From contig NZ_RXLQ01000009.1 of NCBI RefSeq assembly GCF_003953935.1, positions 167,361 to 231,360 on the forward strand: 64,000 nucleotides of DNA. The letters are read 5' to 3'. The translations under genes and the position numbers were made by a program. The stretch is from Massilia atriviolacea. Its GTDB lineage: Bacteria > Pseudomonadota > Gammaproteobacteria > Burkholderiales > Burkholderiaceae_D. This document shows, one piece after another, positions 54,208-63,198 of the stretch; position 1 is the stretch's first letter; each line of letters starts with the position of its first letter. The notes under the pieces are model-generated. The model made no database searches and was not told the DNA's origin. It saw only the letters and a list, made by a program, of their open reading frames with translations.

Positions 54208-54236
54208 TTGCACTTACGCAACCCCTCGACTATAAA
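54208..54236 (+). promoter_or_regulatory. Promoter of the GH16 glucanase gene
   Basis: TTGCAC (54208-54213) and TATAAA (54231-54236) with a 17-base spacer. A start near 54243 falls at the ribosome site GGAG (54241-54244), giving a very short leader before the ATG at 54254. Confidence 0.65.
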
Positions 54237-54253
54237 ATTCGGAGACTTTCAAC

Positions 54254-55573
54254 ATGAAGATAAAAACGATTAACGTCTTGCTGGCATCGGCATTGAGCGC
54301 CGGCATGGTTGCCGGTTGCGGCGGCAGCTCCTCAGGCGACAGCGGAAAAACCCCGGTCATGCCGGAGCAGACCGCCACTGCCGCAGGTTCCAGCGCCATG
54401 ATGGCGTCCATCTGCACGCTCCAGGCGGAAGACTATGCCAACGCCTTCGACACCACGGCCGGCAATACGGGGAACCAGCACCGCACCGACAGCGTCGATA
54501 TCGAAGCGACGAGCGATGCCGGCGGCGGTTTTAACGTCGGCTGGATTGCCAACGGCGAATGGCTGGCGCACAACAACGTCACCTTCCCCACCAGCGGCGC
54601 CTACACCATCGCCTACCGTGTCGCAGCCCCGTCCGCCGGCGGCGTGATTTCGGCCGACCTGAATGGCGGCACGATTCCGCTGGGCACCACCGCGGTTCCC
54701 GCAACGGGCGGCTGGCAGAACTGGACCACCGTGCAGCGCACGGTGAACGTCAATGCCGGCACCTACAACCTCGGCACCTTCATCAGCAACGGCGGCTTCA
54801 ACCTCAACTGGATCAGTATCGCCGGCGCGAGCTGCGGCAATACGCCGCCACCGCCGCCGCCGCCGCCGCCGGGCTGGACCCTGGCCTGGGCGGACGAGTT
54901 CAACGGCAGCTCGCTGGACGGCTCGAAGTGGAACATCGAGGTCAACGGCAATGGCGGCGGCAACAACGAGTTGCAGTATTACACCGCGCGTCCGGAAAAC
55001 ATCCGTGTCACAGGCGGCGAACTGGTGATCGAAGCGCGCCGGGAAGCCTATATGGGCAAGCAGTACACCTCGGGCCGCATTACCACGCAGAACAAGGCCA
55101 GCTGGCAGTACGGCCGCATGGAAGCGCGCATGAAAATCCCGACCGGCAAGGGTACCTGGCCGGCCTTCTGGATGCTGGGTAATTCCATCAGCAGCGTGGG
55201 CTGGCCGGCAAGCGGCGAAATCGACATCATGGAACACGTCAATTCCGAAGCGGTCACCCATGGGACCATCCACTGGCAGGATCACAACAACGCGTATGCC
55301 AATTACGGCGGCCCGTCGGGCAACCTGGACTTCTCGCAGTACCACGTGTATGCGGTGGAATGGGATGCCTCGGTGATCCGCTGGTATGTGGACGGTAACA
55401 AGTTCCACGAGGTCAATATCGCCGGCGGGATCAACGGCACCTCGGAATTCCACGCGCCGTACTTCCTGCTGTTTAACCTGGCCGTCGGCGGCAACTGGCC
55501 TGGCAGTCCGGATGGCGCGACCGTGTTCCCGAACCGGATGCAGGTCGACTACGTGCGCGTCTATCGCAGGTAA
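54254..55573 (+). CDS. Exported CBM6-like plus GH16 beta-glucanase
   Basis: A 439-residue lipoprotein glucanase. Signal peptide with lipobox VAGC (Cys ~22), a Ser/Thr/Pro linker, and a CBM6-like carbohydrate-binding domain (~53-195; LQAEDYANAFDTTAG, GGFNVGWIANGEWLAHNNVT, FNLNWISIAGASC). A poly-proline linker follows, then a GH16 catalytic domain (~207-439; WADEFNGSSLDGSKWNIEVN) with the catalytic pair in GEIDIMEHV (E-x-D-x-x-E). Likely an endo-beta-1,3- or 1,3-1,4-glucanase (laminarinase). Under a LacI-type operator and a good promoter, so probably induced by glucan sugars. Confidence 0.94.
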   Translation: MKIKTINVLLASALSAGMVAGCGGSSSGDSGKTPVMPEQTATAAGSSAMMASICTLQAEDYANAFDTTAGNTGNQHRTDSVDIEATSDAGGGFNVGWIANGEWLAHNNVTFPTSGAYTIAYRVAAPSAGGVISADLNGGTIPLGTTAVPATGGWQNWTTVQRTVNVNAGTYNLGTFISNGGFNLNWISIAGASCGNTPPPPPPPPPGWTLAWADEFNGSSLDGSKWNIEVNGNGGGNNELQYYTARPENIRVTGGELVIEARREAYMGKQYTSGRITTQNKASWQYGRMEARMKIPTGKGTWPAFWMLGNSISSVGWPASGEIDIMEHVNSEAVTHGTIHWQDHNNAYANYGGPSGNLDFSQYHVYAVEWDASVIRWYVDGNKFHEVNIAGGINGTSEFHAPYFLLFNLAVGGNWPGSPDGATVFPNRMQVDYVRVYRR

Positions 55574-55578
55574 GCTGG

Positions 55579-55608
55579 AGCGGGAGGGGACGCATGTTCT
55601 CTCCCGCT
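55579..55608 (+). terminator. Hairpin after the glucanase gene
   Basis: AGCGGGAG (55579-55586) pairs with CTCCCGCT (55601-55608) around a 14-base loop, starting 6 bases after the stop. There is no clear T tract, so termination is possible but unproven. Confidence 0.4.
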
Positions 55609-55709
55609 GTCCGCGCTTCGGGGCGCCCGGCACGGGCGTCCCGCGCGCGGGACGCAACGCTCCCGACAGCTAAACCGCTTGACCCGGCTCAATCAACGGG
55701 CTGTCTTGG

Positions 55710-55738
55710 TTGACTTGCCTGACATCCTTGCCTACACT
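55710..55738 (+). promoter_or_regulatory. Promoter of the RES toxin-antitoxin operon
   Basis: TTGACT (55710-55715) and TACACT (55733-55738) with a 17-base spacer. A start near 55745 leaves a ~20-base leader containing GGAGG before the antitoxin ATG. Confidence 0.7.
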
Positions 55739-55764
55739 GAAACGTACCATCCGTGGAGGTGTGC

Positions 55765-56598
55765 ATGACTCATATCCCCAAGAACAAACCGGTTGATACC
55801 GGACACAGTGCTGCTGTTCAGCTATTCGACGAACTGGGAGACGTTTTCACCAAGCCCGCGTCGTTCAGCTCACCCGCGAGGTTGGCAAAGGAACTGGAAA
55901 AGCCGCTCAGCGTCTTGCAGGGTATTTCGCAGCAGGAGCGCGAAGCGCTGCAGGCGACCTTGGGCGCACTATGGGCCGAACTCGATAAACTGTCTGCCCT
56001 GACGGCCCCGCACGATCCTCAGAAAGCAGCTGTGCTTACCCGGCCTGGTACGCCGCACCTGCCAGCTTGCGCCGGCCAGCCCGGCAATCCCCTCGGTAGC
56101 GACGATGCCGTTGCGGCCAGCGAGGAGGATGCCCAAGTACGCGCCGTTCTGACCCGCGCGCGTCAGCGCGAAGCGCTGCCAATGTCCACCGATGCATCGG
56201 TGCGCGACGGGACCGCAGCGCTGGCCGCCATGCGGCGGGTATCGGGCGCAGCCTTGCTCGACCGCATCCATAACAAGGAACTGATCACGTCCGCGGAACT
56301 CCAGGAGCGCTTGGGCGTACGGCGCCAGTCCGTAAGCGACGCGGTGAAATCGGGCCGCCTGTTTGCCATGCTGGGGCCATCGGGAGAAAACTACTACCCG
56401 GCGTTTTACGCCGACCCGGCGCTCGACCGGCGCGCGGTGGAAAAAGTGGCGAAAGCGCTGGGCTCATTGCCTGCGGCGTCGAAGTACTTTTTCTTCACGA
56501 CGGTCATCTCGACGCTGCAAGCAACTCCCTTGCAAGCCTTGGCAAAAGGACGGCTGAACGAGGTTCTCGTTGCAGCTTCAACATTTGCGGTGTGCTGA
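55765..56598 (+). CDS. Putative antitoxin of a RES-type toxin-antitoxin pair (long form)
   Basis: A 277-residue protein upstream of, and overlapping, the RES toxin gene. Residues ~165-277 resemble the DNA-binding and toxin-binding part of MbcA/ParS-like antitoxins: ELITSAELQERLGVRRQSVS (helix-turn-helix), RRAVEKVAKALGSLPAAS, then TLQATPLQALAKGRLNEVLV. The first ~160 residues are an unusual extension of unknown role; typical partners are about half this size. GGAGG lies 5 bases before the ATG at 55765; a GTG at 55753 is rejected. Antitoxin role is inferred from position and overlap (TGATG) with the toxin start. Confidence 0.75.
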   Translation: MTHIPKNKPVDTGHSAAVQLFDELGDVFTKPASFSSPARLAKELEKPLSVLQGISQQEREALQATLGALWAELDKLSALTAPHDPQKAAVLTRPGTPHLPACAGQPGNPLGSDDAVAASEEDAQVRAVLTRARQREALPMSTDASVRDGTAALAAMRRVSGAALLDRIHNKELITSAELQERLGVRRQSVSDAVKSGRLFAMLGPSGENYYPAFYADPALDRRAVEKVAKALGSLPAASKYFFFTTVISTLQATPLQALAKGRLNEVLVAASTFAVC

Positions 56599-57206
56599 TG
56601 ACGGGGACATTCCCACTCCAGCGCCCCCCTGCAAACTTCCACGCCATCCACCTCGATATCGAGTCGGTTCCGCCGTCATCGCTATGCCGCATTTCGGGCC
56701 ACAGTACAGGCGAGCCTTATTTTGGACGGAGCGCAGGCTGCCGCTTCGACGATGCATCGAAACAGTTCGGCACCTGCTACCTTGGCACCGACCTTCAAGT
56801 CGCTTTCGCCGAATCGGTCCTGCATAATCTCGAACCGAAGGACGGATGTTTCTGTGTTCCGGCGTCCGAAATTTCCCGGCGATTCGCCCTGCATTTCGAC
56901 GGCCCCGATTTACGCCTGGCGAATCTGACAGGATCGTCACTGCTCGTCTTGGGCGGCAACGGAGAACTCACCGGGACTGCCGACTACAGCCTTTCGCAGC
57001 AGTGGGCGGAAGCGGTGGTTTTCCATCCGGAGCAAGTGGACGGCTTGATTTACATATCGCGCCGCGTCAGCGGCTCACTCGCCGTGGTGCTTTTCGAGCG
57101 GGACCGGGCAAGGCCGATCGACATGCGCATGACAGCGGCCGTGCCATTGCATGAGCATGTGGATTTTGTAAAAACAATGCGAACATTCAAGGTGCGCATT
57201 GTATGA
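56598..57206 (+). CDS. RES-domain toxin
   Basis: A 202-residue RES-family protein. The three conserved polar positions are visible: Arg31 (LCRISGHSTG), Tyr61 (TCYLGTDLQVAFAES) with Glu72, and the later YISRRVSGSLAVVLFERD. RES toxins such as MbcT and ParT act on NAD+ or transfer ADP-ribose. The start overlaps the antitoxin stop (TGATG), so the ATG at 56598 was chosen over GTG 56592. Intact by length and motifs. Confidence 0.88.
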   Translation: MTGTFPLQRPPANFHAIHLDIESVPPSSLCRISGHSTGEPYFGRSAGCRFDDASKQFGTCYLGTDLQVAFAESVLHNLEPKDGCFCVPASEISRRFALHFDGPDLRLANLTGSSLLVLGGNGELTGTADYSLSQQWAEAVVFHPEQVDGLIYISRRVSGSLAVVLFERDRARPIDMRMTAAVPLHEHVDFVKTMRTFKVRIV

Positions 57207-57227
57207 TGGCGCGCCTTCGGACACGAT

Positions 57228-57827
57228 CTACCACACCCGGTACACCTGCCCCGTCTGCGCCCCTTCCACGCTGCGGCTGTACGCCAGCGCCACGCGGTCG
57301 GCCGAGGTTGGCTCGAATCCATAGAAATACGGCCCGTAGGCGTCGAGCGATTCTTCCAGCAGCGTCGGGCTGACGGCATTGATGCGCAAGCCACGCGGCA
57401 GCTCGATGGCGGCCCCGCGCACGAAGCCTTCCACCGCGCTGTTGACCATGCTGGCCGAGGCGCCGAAGCGGATCGGCTGCTCCGCCACGATGCCGCTGAT
57501 CAGGGTAATCGATCCGCCGTCGCTCAGCCACTCCGCCGCCGCCTGCGCCACGTTCACCTGCCCCATCAATTTGCTGGCGATGCCGACCTGGAACTGCTCC
57601 GGCCCCAGTTCCGCCAGCGGCCCGAAATGCACGGCGCCGGCGGCCACCACCACCGCGTCGACCTTGCCGGCCTGCTCGAACAGGCGGCGCACCTGCGCGC
57701 TATCGCGGATATCGGCGCGCACGTCGCCGCTGTTGGCGCCCACGCTCACGATCTCGTGGCGCGCCGCCAGATGGGAAGAAACCGCCTTGCCGATGGTGCC
57801 GCTGGCGCCGATAACGATGATTTTCAT
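57228..57827 (-). CDS. Short-chain dehydrogenase-like protein lacking the Tyr/Lys pair
   Basis: A 199-residue SDR-fold protein. NAD(P) site GASGTIG (7-13), then VDAVVVAAGAVHFGP and GGSITLISGIVAEQP. Where classical enzymes have YxxxK it reads ASASMVNSAVEGFVRGA, so neither Tyr nor Lys is present. The group is known from other proteobacteria, and LPRGLRINAVSPTLL is typical of SDRs. Divergent from a LysR gene that probably controls it. Confidence 0.88.
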   Translation of the reverse strand: MKIIVIGASGTIGKAVSSHLAARHEIVSVGANSGDVRADIRDSAQVRRLFEQAGKVDAVVVAAGAVHFGPLAELGPEQFQVGIASKLMGQVNVAQAAAEWLSDGGSITLISGIVAEQPIRFGASASMVNSAVEGFVRGAAIELPRGLRINAVSPTLLEESLDAYGPYFYGFEPTSADRVALAYSRSVEGAQTGQVYRVW

Positions 57828-57932
57828 GCTGACTCCCGATCAAGAAAAAGGTGAGCAGACAGTATCGCCCCGTTAGCAATGAAGATAAATGGACTAAGAT
57901 GACGGATATTGCTCACTCATGATTCGGAATCG

Positions 57933-58817
57933 ATGGACAAATTGCGCAGCATGGAGATTTTTACGGCGGTAGTGGACGACGGCAGCTTCACGGCGGCGGC
58001 CGCGCGTTTCGACATGTCGGCGGTCATGGTCGGCAAGCACATCCGCTACCTGGAAGAACTCCTCGGCGCGCGCCTGCTGGCGCGCACCACGCGGCGCCAG
58101 AGCCTGACCGAAATCGGCGAGCAGTATGCGGAGCAGTGCCGCAGCATCCTGGAACAGGTGCGCGCCGCCGAATCGGGCGCGGAAGCGATGCGCGCGGCGC
58201 CGCGCGGGCGCCTGCGCATCAGCGCCCCGGTCACCTTCGGCAGCGAATCGCTCTCGCCGCTGCTGCCCGCCTATCTCTCGCGCCATCCCGAAGTCGGTCT
58301 CGACCTGGAACTGAACGACCGCCTGGTCGACGTCGTCGACGACGGCTACGACGCCGCGATCCGCATCGGCGAACTCGATGACTCGGGCATGATCGCGCGC
58401 CGCCTGCGTCCCTACCGCATGCTGATCTGCGCCTCGCCCGATTACCTTGCGCGCCACGGCACACCGCGCGTGCCGGCCGACCTGGCGCAGCACGAATGCC
58501 TGGACTTCATGCACTGGAAAAAACTGGTGCGCTGGCGCCTGGACGACAACGACGGCGGCGCACCGGCGCGGGCCAGCCGCTTCCGCTCGAACAACGGCCA
58601 GGCGCTGAAACAGGCGGCGCTGGCGGGCTTCGGGATCGTGATGCAGGCGCAGGTGATGCTGGCGCAGGAGGTGGCCGCCGGACGCCTGGTGTCGCTGCTG
58701 GAAGCGCATATTCCCCAGGCGCGCACGATGCACATCCTGTATCCGCGCGACCGCCAGGCCACGCCGAAGCTGACCACCTTCGTCGACTTCGTGCTGGAGC
58801 ACTTCGGCCCGCAGTAG
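57933..58817 (+). CDS. LysR-family regulator
   Basis: A 294-residue LysR-type regulator: helix-turn-helix (~5-60; MEIFTAVVDDGSFTAAAARF, LLARTTRRQSLTEIGEQY) and a substrate-binding domain starting near residue 90 (GRLRISAPVTFGSESLSPLL). Divergent from the SDR-like gene, 105 bases apart. The ATG at 57933 is used; an in-frame upstream codon at 57909 would add unlikely residues. Confidence 0.93.
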   Translation: MDKLRSMEIFTAVVDDGSFTAAAARFDMSAVMVGKHIRYLEELLGARLLARTTRRQSLTEIGEQYAEQCRSILEQVRAAESGAEAMRAAPRGRLRISAPVTFGSESLSPLLPAYLSRHPEVGLDLELNDRLVDVVDDGYDAAIRIGELDDSGMIARRLRPYRMLICASPDYLARHGTPRVPADLAQHECLDFMHWKKLVRWRLDDNDGGAPARASRFRSNNGQALKQAALAGFGIVMQAQVMLAQEVAAGRLVSLLEAHIPQARTMHILYPRDRQATPKLTTFVDFVLEHFGPQ

Positions 58818-58846
58818 TGCGCCATCGGCACCACTGCGGGCAAGTC

Positions 58847-60286
58847 TTAACGCGACGCCTGGGCGACGGTCGCCTCGGCCGCCGGCTGGGTCCAGCCGCC
58901 GCCGAGCGAACGCGCCACGGCCACGCTGGCCAGAAGACGCTGGGTGCGGATCTGGGCGGCAGCGCGGTCGGCGTTGAGCGAGCTGCGCTGGGCGTCGGTC
59001 ACGTCCAGGTAGGTCGACACGCCACGCTCGTAGCGCGCCAGCGCCACCTGGTAGGCGCGCGCGGCGGCCTGCTGCGACTGGGCCTGCACTTCACCCTGGC
59101 GCTGGCGCTGCTGCACGTCCGACAGCGCGTCTTCCACTTCGCGCAAGGCGGTCAGCAACTTCGTTTCGTGGTTGGCGCGCGCCTCGGCGTAGCGCGCCTG
59201 CGACAGGGCCAGGTTGGCCTTGTTGCGGCCACCGTCGAACAGCGGCAGCGACAGCGCCAGCGGACCGATGGAAAACTGGCGCGCACCGCTCTCGCCCAGG
59301 TTGCGCAGGCTTTCGGAGGCATAGCCGAAGTTGCCGGTCAGGGTCAGCGAGGGATAGAACGCGCCTTCCGATACCGCCACCTGCGCATTCGCAGCGCGCA
59401 GGCCCGCCACGCTCGACGCCAGGTCCGGCCGCTGTGACAGCAGGCTGGCCGGCAGGCCGACCGGTATGGCCGGCGGCGCCGGCAGCTCCGCCTTGGCGCT
59501 TGCCGCGATCAGCGGCGACGAGGGCGACACGCCGACCAGGGTGGCCAGGCTGTGTTCGAGCAGGTTGCGCTGGCGCTGCACCTCGTGCAGGTCGGCCTCG
59601 GCGTTGGCGCGCTCGATGCGGGCGCGCGAGACATCGAGTTCGTTCGACAGGCCGGCCTCGAAGCGCGCTTCGACCAGCTGCTGCGATTCGCCGCGCGTGG
59701 CCAGGGCGTTCTTCAGGATCGCCAGTTCGGCATCCATGCCGCGCAGTTGCCAGTAGGTGCTCGCCACCTGCGCCGACAGCAGCAGGATCACGCCGTCGCG
59801 GTCGTCCTGTGCCGCCAGCGCCTGGGCATCGGCCGCTTCGACCACGCGCTTGACGCGGCCCCACAGGTCCAGCTCATACGATAGCGAGCCGCCGACAAGG
59901 TAGTTATTCCCTTCGATCGAACGGTGGCCCAGCGCCAGGCCCTGCGAGGTCTCGGCCGAACTGCGCGAATTGCCGACCGAGGTGCTCACATTCACGCTCG
60001 GCGAGAGCGCCGCGCGCAGGTTGCCCATTTGCGCCTGCGCCTGCAGCAGGCGCTGCGCGCTGGCCTTGACGCCCGGGTTGTCGCGCACGGCGCGCTGCTC
60101 AAGCTCGTCCAGGGTGGCGTCGCCGAACACGGTCCACCAGCTGGCCGGCAGGCGCGCGCCGGCCAGCTGCGCGGTGCTTGCGTGGCGCCAGGCCGGGTTG
60201 GCGGCGGCGACAGGTTCGACGAAATCGGCGCCGATGGTGGCGCAGCCGGACAGCGCCAGCAGCGCGCACAGGATCAGTGGCTTCAA
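58847..60286 (-). CDS. NodT/TolC-type outer-membrane efflux lipoprotein
   Basis: A 479-residue outer-membrane factor of the NodT family. Lipoprotein signal MKPLILCALLALSGC, then ADFVEPVAAANPAWRHAST, two repeated coiled-coil/beta units (ALSPSVNVSTSVGNSRSSAE, LDLWGRVKRVVEAADAQALA, and QVAVSEGAFYPSLTLTGNFG, LPLFDGGRNKANLALSQARY). The start is a TTG at 60286 with GGGAG 7 bases upstream. Longer versions add 40 non-coding-looking residues. Third gene of the efflux operon, 16 bases after the MFS gene. Confidence 0.93.
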   Translation of the reverse strand: MKPLILCALLALSGCATIGADFVEPVAAANPAWRHASTAQLAGARLPASWWTVFGDATLDELEQRAVRDNPGVKASAQRLLQAQAQMGNLRAALSPSVNVSTSVGNSRSSAETSQGLALGHRSIEGNNYLVGGSLSYELDLWGRVKRVVEAADAQALAAQDDRDGVILLLSAQVASTYWQLRGMDAELAILKNALATRGESQQLVEARFEAGLSNELDVSRARIERANAEADLHEVQRQRNLLEHSLATLVGVSPSSPLIAASAKAELPAPPAIPVGLPASLLSQRPDLASSVAGLRAANAQVAVSEGAFYPSLTLTGNFGYASESLRNLGESGARQFSIGPLALSLPLFDGGRNKANLALSQARYAEARANHETKLLTALREVEDALSDVQQRQRQGEVQAQSQQAAARAYQVALARYERGVSTYLDVTDAQRSSLNADRAAAQIRTQRLLASVAVARSLGGGWTQPAAEATVAQASR

Positions 60287-60302
60287 GATGATTCTCCCTA
60301 CT

Positions 60303-61910
60303 TTAATGAGCGCCCGCGCCGGGACCGGACGGGGCTTTGACGTTGTCGGCGAACAGCAGCGCGCCGACGCAAGCGAACAGGAATACGGCCATGATGACAA
60401 AGCCATCGTTGTAGGCCATGACGAAAGCTTCGCGCCGCACCACGCGGTCGATCAGGGCCAGCGCCTGGTTGGCGGCGGTGGCCGGGTCGATGCCGCTGGC
60501 GACGAAGGCCTGGCTCAACTGGTTCAGGCGTTCCTGCACCGGGGCCGACATGGCCGTCACCGACTGGCCGATGATCGCGGAATGAAAATGCTCGCGGTTG
60601 GTCAGCGTGGTGGCCAGCATGGCGATGCCGATCGAGCCGCCCAGGTTGCGCGTCATGTTGAACAGGCTCGATGCCGACGACATGTCTTGCGGCGGAATCT
60701 TGTGCATCGCAAAGCTCGACAGGGTCAGCATGATGAAAGGCTGGCCCAGGGCGCGCACGACCTGAGACCAGAACAGCTGGTCGTACCCGGTGGTCGCATC
60801 CATGTGCGAATTCATCAGGCACGAAATTCCGAACAGGGTCAGGCCGATCGAGCACAGGATGCGGTTGTCGACCTTGGACGAGAGCGCGGCGGCGAAGGGC
60901 ATGACGAACAGCTGCGGCAGGCCGGCCCACATGATGACTTCACCGATCTGCATCGGCGTGTAGCCGGCGATCTGGCCCAGGTACAGCGGCAGCAGGAAGG
61001 ACGATCCGTACAGCCCCATGCCGATCACCGCCGACAGCACCGTGGCGACGATGAAGTTGCGCTGCCCGTACAGGCGCAGGTTCACAAAGGGATCGGGGCG
61101 CGTCAGGCTGGTGACCGCCCACCCCACCAGGCCGATCAGCGACAGCGCGGCGAAGGTGACGATGAAGTTCGAATCGAACCATTCCTTCGAATTGCCTTCT
61201 TCCAGGAAGATGGTCAGGCAGCCCAGGCCCATGGCCATCAGGAAGATGCCGAGCCAGTCGGCCTTGAGCAGCAGGCCGATATTGCTGGCGCCGCGCTCCA
61301 GGCCCCACCAGATGCCGCCGATCAGCAGCAGGCCCGGCACCCAGTTGATGTAGAAGATCGACGGCCAGCCGTAGATTTCGGACAGGTAGCCGCCCAGGGT
61401 CGGGCCCATGGCCGGAGCCAGGGTCGCGGTCAGGCCGAAGATGGCCATGCCGACCGAACGGCGCGAGGCCGGCAGCTTGGCCATCACCAGCGTCATCGCC
61501 ATCGGAATCAGGGCGCCGCCGGTAAAGCCCTGCAGCGCGCGGAACACGATCATGCTTTCCAGGTTCCAGGCGGAGCCGCACAGGGTCGAGAACACCAGGA
61601 ACAGCGCGGTGGTGCCGATCATGTACATGCGCATGCCGAACACGCGCGCCAGCAGCGCGGTCATGGGAATGACGACGATTTCGGCGCACAGGTAGGCGGT
61701 GGAAATCCACGAGCCCTCTTCCTGCGTGGCCGACAGCGTGCCCAGGATGTCCTTGAGCGAGGAATTGGTGATCTGGATATCCAGGATCGCCATGAAGGCG
61801 CCCAGCATGCCGGCGGCGACGGCGATCCAGGTGCGCAGGTCGACCTTCTCGGCGATCGGCGGCGCTGCCGCCATGCTTGCGGCGGTCAGGGTGGTGGTCG
61901 GGCTGCTCAT
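60303..61910 (-). CDS. DHA2-family MFS drug exporter (EmrB-like)
   Basis: A 535-residue, 14-segment major facilitator. Motifs include LDIQITNSSLKDILGTLSAT, SWISTAYLCAEIVVIPMTAL, and motif C-like GFTGGALIPMAMTLVMAKLP, ATLAPAMGPTLGGYLSEIYG. EmrB-like proteins pump hydrophobic drugs or weak acids through a HlyD-type adaptor to an outer-membrane channel; all three parts are encoded here. Second gene of the operon. Confidence 0.95.
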   Translation of the reverse strand: MSSPTTTLTAASMAAAPPIAEKVDLRTWIAVAAGMLGAFMAILDIQITNSSLKDILGTLSATQEEGSWISTAYLCAEIVVIPMTALLARVFGMRMYMIGTTALFLVFSTLCGSAWNLESMIVFRALQGFTGGALIPMAMTLVMAKLPASRRSVGMAIFGLTATLAPAMGPTLGGYLSEIYGWPSIFYINWVPGLLLIGGIWWGLERGASNIGLLLKADWLGIFLMAMGLGCLTIFLEEGNSKEWFDSNFIVTFAALSLIGLVGWAVTSLTRPDPFVNLRLYGQRNFIVATVLSAVIGMGLYGSSFLLPLYLGQIAGYTPMQIGEVIMWAGLPQLFVMPFAAALSSKVDNRILCSIGLTLFGISCLMNSHMDATTGYDQLFWSQVVRALGQPFIMLTLSSFAMHKIPPQDMSSASSLFNMTRNLGGSIGIAMLATTLTNREHFHSAIIGQSVTAMSAPVQERLNQLSQAFVASGIDPATAANQALALIDRVVRREAFVMAYNDGFVIMAVFLFACVGALLFADNVKAPSGPGAGAH

Positions 61911-61919
61911 GAACGGGAC

Positions 61920-63089
61920 TTAGTGGGCGGCGGGCGCGGGGGCGGCGACAGGCGCGGCTGCGGTCCTGGTGGCGGCCGGTGCGGCCTGGCCAAGTTCGAT
62001 TTCGGCCAGCGCCGACATGCCGGGCACCAGGCGGCCGTTCAGGGCCTTGACGTCCTCGGCGCGCAGCACGATCTTGACCGGCACGCGCTGCACGATCTTG
62101 GTGAAATTACCGGTGGCGTTATCGGCCGGCAGCAGCGCGAACTGGTTGCCCGAGGCCGGCGAGAAGCTGTCGATGCGGCCGACCAGCGGGTGCTTCGGCA
62201 TGGCGTCGATCACCACGTGCACGGCCTGGCCGGGCTGCAGGTCGGCCAGTTGCGTCTCTTTGAAATTGGCGGTAATCCAGACGTCGTCCTGCACGATGGC
62301 GGCCAGCTGCTGGCCCGGCTGGACGCGCGCCCCCACTTCCACGCTGCGCCGCCCAAGGCGGCCTTCGACCGGCGCCAGGATGCGGTTGTAGGCCAGCTGC
62401 TGCTGGGCGTCCTTCAACTGGGTTTGCAGGACCTTGATCTGGGCTTTTGCGACATCGCGCGCGGCGCTGGCGGCGGTGATCTGGGCCTGGGCCGCGACCA
62501 CGGTGCCGCGCCGTGCCGAGACGTCGGCCACGGCGCCGGCGCGGCCGGCGTTGGCGGCATCGAGTTCGGCTTTCGAGACGGCTTTCATCTGCGCGTTATA
62601 CAGCTGGCCGAAACGCTCGGCATCCTGTTTGGCGCGGGTCAGCTGCGCTTCCGACTGGACCACCTGGGCCGAGGCGGCGGCGGCCTGCGCGCGCACCTGT
62701 TCGACCTGGGCGTCGGCCTGCAGCACCTGCTGCTGGGCGCTGGCGATCTGCGCCTGGATCTGTTCGACCTTGACGCGCTGGTCGGCCGGATCGAGCTCGG
62801 CGATCACGTCGCCGGCTTTCACGGACTGGTTGTCGTCCACCAGCACCTTGGTCACCACGCCGGAAATGCGGGCCGACACCGGGTGCACATGGCCGGACAC
62901 GAAGGCGTTTTCGGTCTCGACGAAATGCGAGCTGCGGTACCACATGCGGCCGCCGGCGCCGATGGCCGCCACGGCGATCAGGGCCAGCACGCCGCGCACG
63001 CGCCAGTTGGGCGGGGTCGCGGCGGGGGCGGCGACGGCGGGAACGGCGGCGGGGGTTGACGGCTCGGCCTGGGCTGGTGCTTGCGACAT
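61920..63089 (-). CDS. HlyD/EmrA-like membrane fusion protein
   Basis: A 389-residue adaptor. Proline/Ala-rich N-terminus, one membrane segment (~31-50), the lipoyl half (AFVSGHVHPVSARISGVVTK), a long Ala/Gln-rich coiled coil (~95-195), the second lipoyl half (ILAPVEGRLGRRSVEVGARV) and a beta-barrel (VWITANFKETQLADLQPGQA). First gene of the efflux operon, with GGAGC 7 bases before the ATG. Divergent from the TetR gene, 109 bases away. Confidence 0.94.
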   Translation of the reverse strand: MSQAPAQAEPSTPAAVPAVAAPAATPPNWRVRGVLALIAVAAIGAGGRMWYRSSHFVETENAFVSGHVHPVSARISGVVTKVLVDDNQSVKAGDVIAELDPADQRVKVEQIQAQIASAQQQVLQADAQVEQVRAQAAAASAQVVQSEAQLTRAKQDAERFGQLYNAQMKAVSKAELDAANAGRAGAVADVSARRGTVVAAQAQITAASAARDVAKAQIKVLQTQLKDAQQQLAYNRILAPVEGRLGRRSVEVGARVQPGQQLAAIVQDDVWITANFKETQLADLQPGQAVHVVIDAMPKHPLVGRIDSFSPASGNQFALLPADNATGNFTKIVQRVPVKIVLRAEDVKALNGRLVPGMSALAEIELGQAAPAATRTAAAPVAAPAPAAH

Positions 63090-63152
63090 GGTACTGCTCC
63101 GATAATGAAATGGGGTAAGTGCATTATTCACCAAGCATTTCGCCAAGTCAAG

Positions 63153-63176
63153 AAATGAAACGGTTGCATTTCATTT
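63153..63176. promoter_or_regulatory. Palindromic operator between efflux operon and TetR gene
   Basis: AAATGAAA (63153-63160) and TTTCATTT (63169-63176) form perfect 8-base arms around 8 bases. It lies midway between the two divergent starts and is a strong candidate for the binding site of the TetR protein, repressing efflux and itself. Confidence 0.7.
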
Positions 63177-63198
63177 TAGATTGAATTAGAGTGAGGGC

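Noticed and set aside
59970-63059. 1029-codon open frame opposite the efflux operon
   Set aside because: Shadow frame rich in Gly/His/Gln/Arg; the minus-strand efflux proteins have full family motifs.
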